Shown here: in pieces, positions 62,057 to 64,000 of the stretch
Numbering within the stretch: position 1 is the first letter of the stretch
Layout: each line of letters begins with the position of its first letter
From: Istiophorus platypterus
Lineage: Eukaryota > Chordata > Actinopteri > Istiophoriformes > Istiophoridae
Length of the DNA stretch: 64,000 nt
Assembly: GCA_016859345.1 (NCBI GenBank)
Contig: CM029129.1
Coordinates: 15,191,399 to 15,255,398, forward strand
Direction: 5' to 3'
Program-made: the position numbers and the translations under genes
Notes under the pieces: model-generated
The model's database searches: none
Told to the model about the DNA's origin: nothing
Seen by the model: the letters and a program-made list of their open reading frames with translations, nothing else

Positions 62057-64000
62057 AAGACATGACATCAGGCCTGATAACATTACTCGTTAATTTAGTT
62101 ACCTGCAGTATACAAGTACCTGAATAGCAAGTGGATATAGTAACTGTTGTACAGCACACAGTGTTTCTGTAAAAAGTGTTATTGCAAAGTGGAACCAGAG
62201 GGCTACTATTACCATAGCCTAGAATGAGTTTGTACATTTACAAAGCCTTCTTTTGCATGAATGCACGCACGCACAAGATGAAGTTTAACAGTCTCTTCTT
62301 GCTACCCTGCTGTGATGGACAGAGTAAATTTAGAGGCTAAAGGCAGTTCAGAGTTGATGCCACTCTGTGGAGCAGTTTTTCTTAGGCCAAGCCCTACTTG
62401 CTAAATAAATCATTATACAATTCTTTGCTATGGACCCAGATACTCTTATCACTTAGCTTATGGCCCCATGCAATATTCTGCAACTCAGTGTTTCAAAGGA
62501 AATAGCCATGAAAAATAAGAAGAGAGTAGTTTCAGAACATCATGTCTGGTTGGTTAATACATGTCATAAGAGGATACATCTCATAATTGCAATATAAATC
62601 ATGATGACATTGTACAATACATCACCTGAATTCTAAGGGAAGCATTACCACAGGTAAATGCTTTTTTTCTGTTACAGTGATATTAGAACTCTGCAGAATC
62701 AATATTTATACGTCATAGGTGACATGTGATATTACCATGCAAAGCCTTAAAGATGCACAGTATATCTTATCTGTGAATATTATGGTAATACATGTCGGAG
62801 ATTCTATAACATGTCAGAGGCTTATTACAGGAACGTTTAGCATAGGCTGCCGGGGAAATTAAATTTCAAGTCATCTGAGCTTGGTGTGTGTTTACTAAGA
62901 GGTTTAACCTGCTTTCACAAAGATGTGTTACCTTCATTCAAAAATGTCCATTAATCTATATGAAGAGCTGGATAGTTAATATTCATACTAGGTAGCTGGG
63001 ATCAAGTATGAACCCAGACAGAAGGAGCACATTTGCTAATGAAGTGGACTGCATCAAAAATATGTCTTTAAGGAGACATGTTGTGTTTTTGAGGGAGTGA
63101 TGTTCAGGCAAAGCCTTGTGATTGTAAAGGTACTTAAAAGAAAACACTACTTAATCTGATTATGCACAGGCATACAGTAAATCAGTGTTGTAGTTTTGGG
63201 CAATTCTGTCGGTGTGTTGAGTATGATTAATTAGATTTTAAAGCTTAAAACCAGGGATCCAAAACTCTAATCTGTAATAGCACAAAGCCATTGGCAATGA
63301 AATGGGCACTGATTGTCTTGGCTCATACACTGCTTGCCTAAGCTCATCCATTCAATTTAGAATTAAATTACATTATTGCCATTGTAAAGACCAGTACATT
63401 GTACCATTATGACACGAAAAATCATCCTGAAGATATCCTGTAGTAATTACTTTTTCCTTTTTTTGTTTTTTATGTTTTTTTTTCTTTGTTTCCCCCTGAC
63501 AGTACTTACGGTTCATTAACGTAGACATTACAATAAGATGAGATATAGGGAAAGTTAACTGATACTACTCTGTGTATTTTGTGCACGACTCAGATCTGTT
63601 TGACTCAACCCGCTGGACCTGAAACAGCATCAAATGTCTCGGCTTTGGTCGGCACCCTTGACAACGTAGCAAGCAGTTTTAATCTGCCCAGTTCAGGGAA
63701 TCATTTATGAAGATGGCCAGTTTTGTGAGGGTTCAAATGATACATTACATCACGAAAACAATGTTCATGTTCGGTTGTGATCATTCTTAAAGGTGGCATC
63801 AGGGATTTTTTTTAAAGAATATTTGATGATAAACTGTTATTGCTGGGTTTTTACACATAATCTTTTAATATGGCCAGTGCTGTGACATCCTTGCCCATTG
63901 ATCTTCTGTTTGAAGTATTTTTCAGCCACAGTGGTTATTACTACTGTAGTTAACTACTTAATGGATGTTCTATTTATTGCAAACAAATTACAGTTCCTGC

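Larger units (their letters stand above)
52997..64000 (+). other. gabrg2: gabrg2 intron 6 (continues past window)
   Basis: More than 11 kb of intron. I looked for the M1 exon (expected DYVVMSVYFDLSRRMGYF-like coding sequence after an AG) and did not find it. Acceptor-like sites such as that near 62,677 lead straight into a stop. The intron contains a 19-base T run (about 54,359-54,377), the perfect inverted repeat at 57,774-57,836, a long GT tract at 58,612-58,684, CT-rich DNA at about 60,020-60,440 and two decayed interspersed repeats after 61.4 kb. Confidence 0.8.

Noticed and set aside
62660..62700. Possible acceptor for the missing M1 exon (CTGTTACAG then TGATATTAG)
   Set aside because: After joining in phase 1 the frame does not read DYVVMSVYF and meets a stop within a few codons.

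Overview
This window is teleost fish nuclear DNA, probably from a spiny-rayed (percomorph) fish. It is AT-rich, with long introns, GT-AG splice junctions, many dinucleotide and tetranucleotide microsatellites, and decayed copies of interspersed repeats that I recognise from teleost genomes. The coding content is a piece of the conserved GABA-A receptor gene cluster (beta2-alpha6-alpha1-gamma2 in other vertebrates). It shows the last exon of the alpha1 gene (gabra1) followed, on the same strand, by the first six coding exons of the gamma2 gene (gabrg2). The two products are subunits of the same pentameric chloride channel, and the alpha/gamma interface forms the classical benzodiazepine site.

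Layout. 1-421: end of the last gabra1 intron, then the terminal coding exon (end of the M3-M4 loop, M4, stop). 422 to about 6.5 kb: AT-rich 3' flank with several AATAAA signals, a 762-bp tandem duplication that reads as identical in both copies (784-2320), and an old interspersed repeat. About 6.5-31.9 kb: intergenic DNA with microsatellites, a LINE 3' end and other repeat relics. I could support no gene there. 31.9-33.4 kb: the gabrg2 upstream region, with two RE1/NRSE-like sites 49 bp apart, an ACACAG minisatellite, CpG-rich promoter-like DNA, one short upstream ORF, and exon 1, whose start codon lies in an ATG repeat.

33,345-64,000: gabrg2 introns 1-5 and part of intron 6. Exons 2-6 are at 40,826-40,965, 45,815-45,882, 48,735-48,955, 50,716-50,798 and 52,859-52,996. 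They join in frame with no stop and encode about 258 residues, which is nearly the whole extracellular domain. The exon carrying M1 was not found, so intron 6 appears to be more than 11 kb long and the membrane domain lies beyond the window.

No wholly new biological system is evident. The observations most worth checking are the tandem duplication behind gabra1, the paired RE1-like sites upstream of gabrg2, a perfect 29-bp inverted repeat with a 5-nt loop in intron 6 (57,774-57,836), the uORF and ATG repeat at the gabrg2 start, and two substitutions near the benzodiazepine site.
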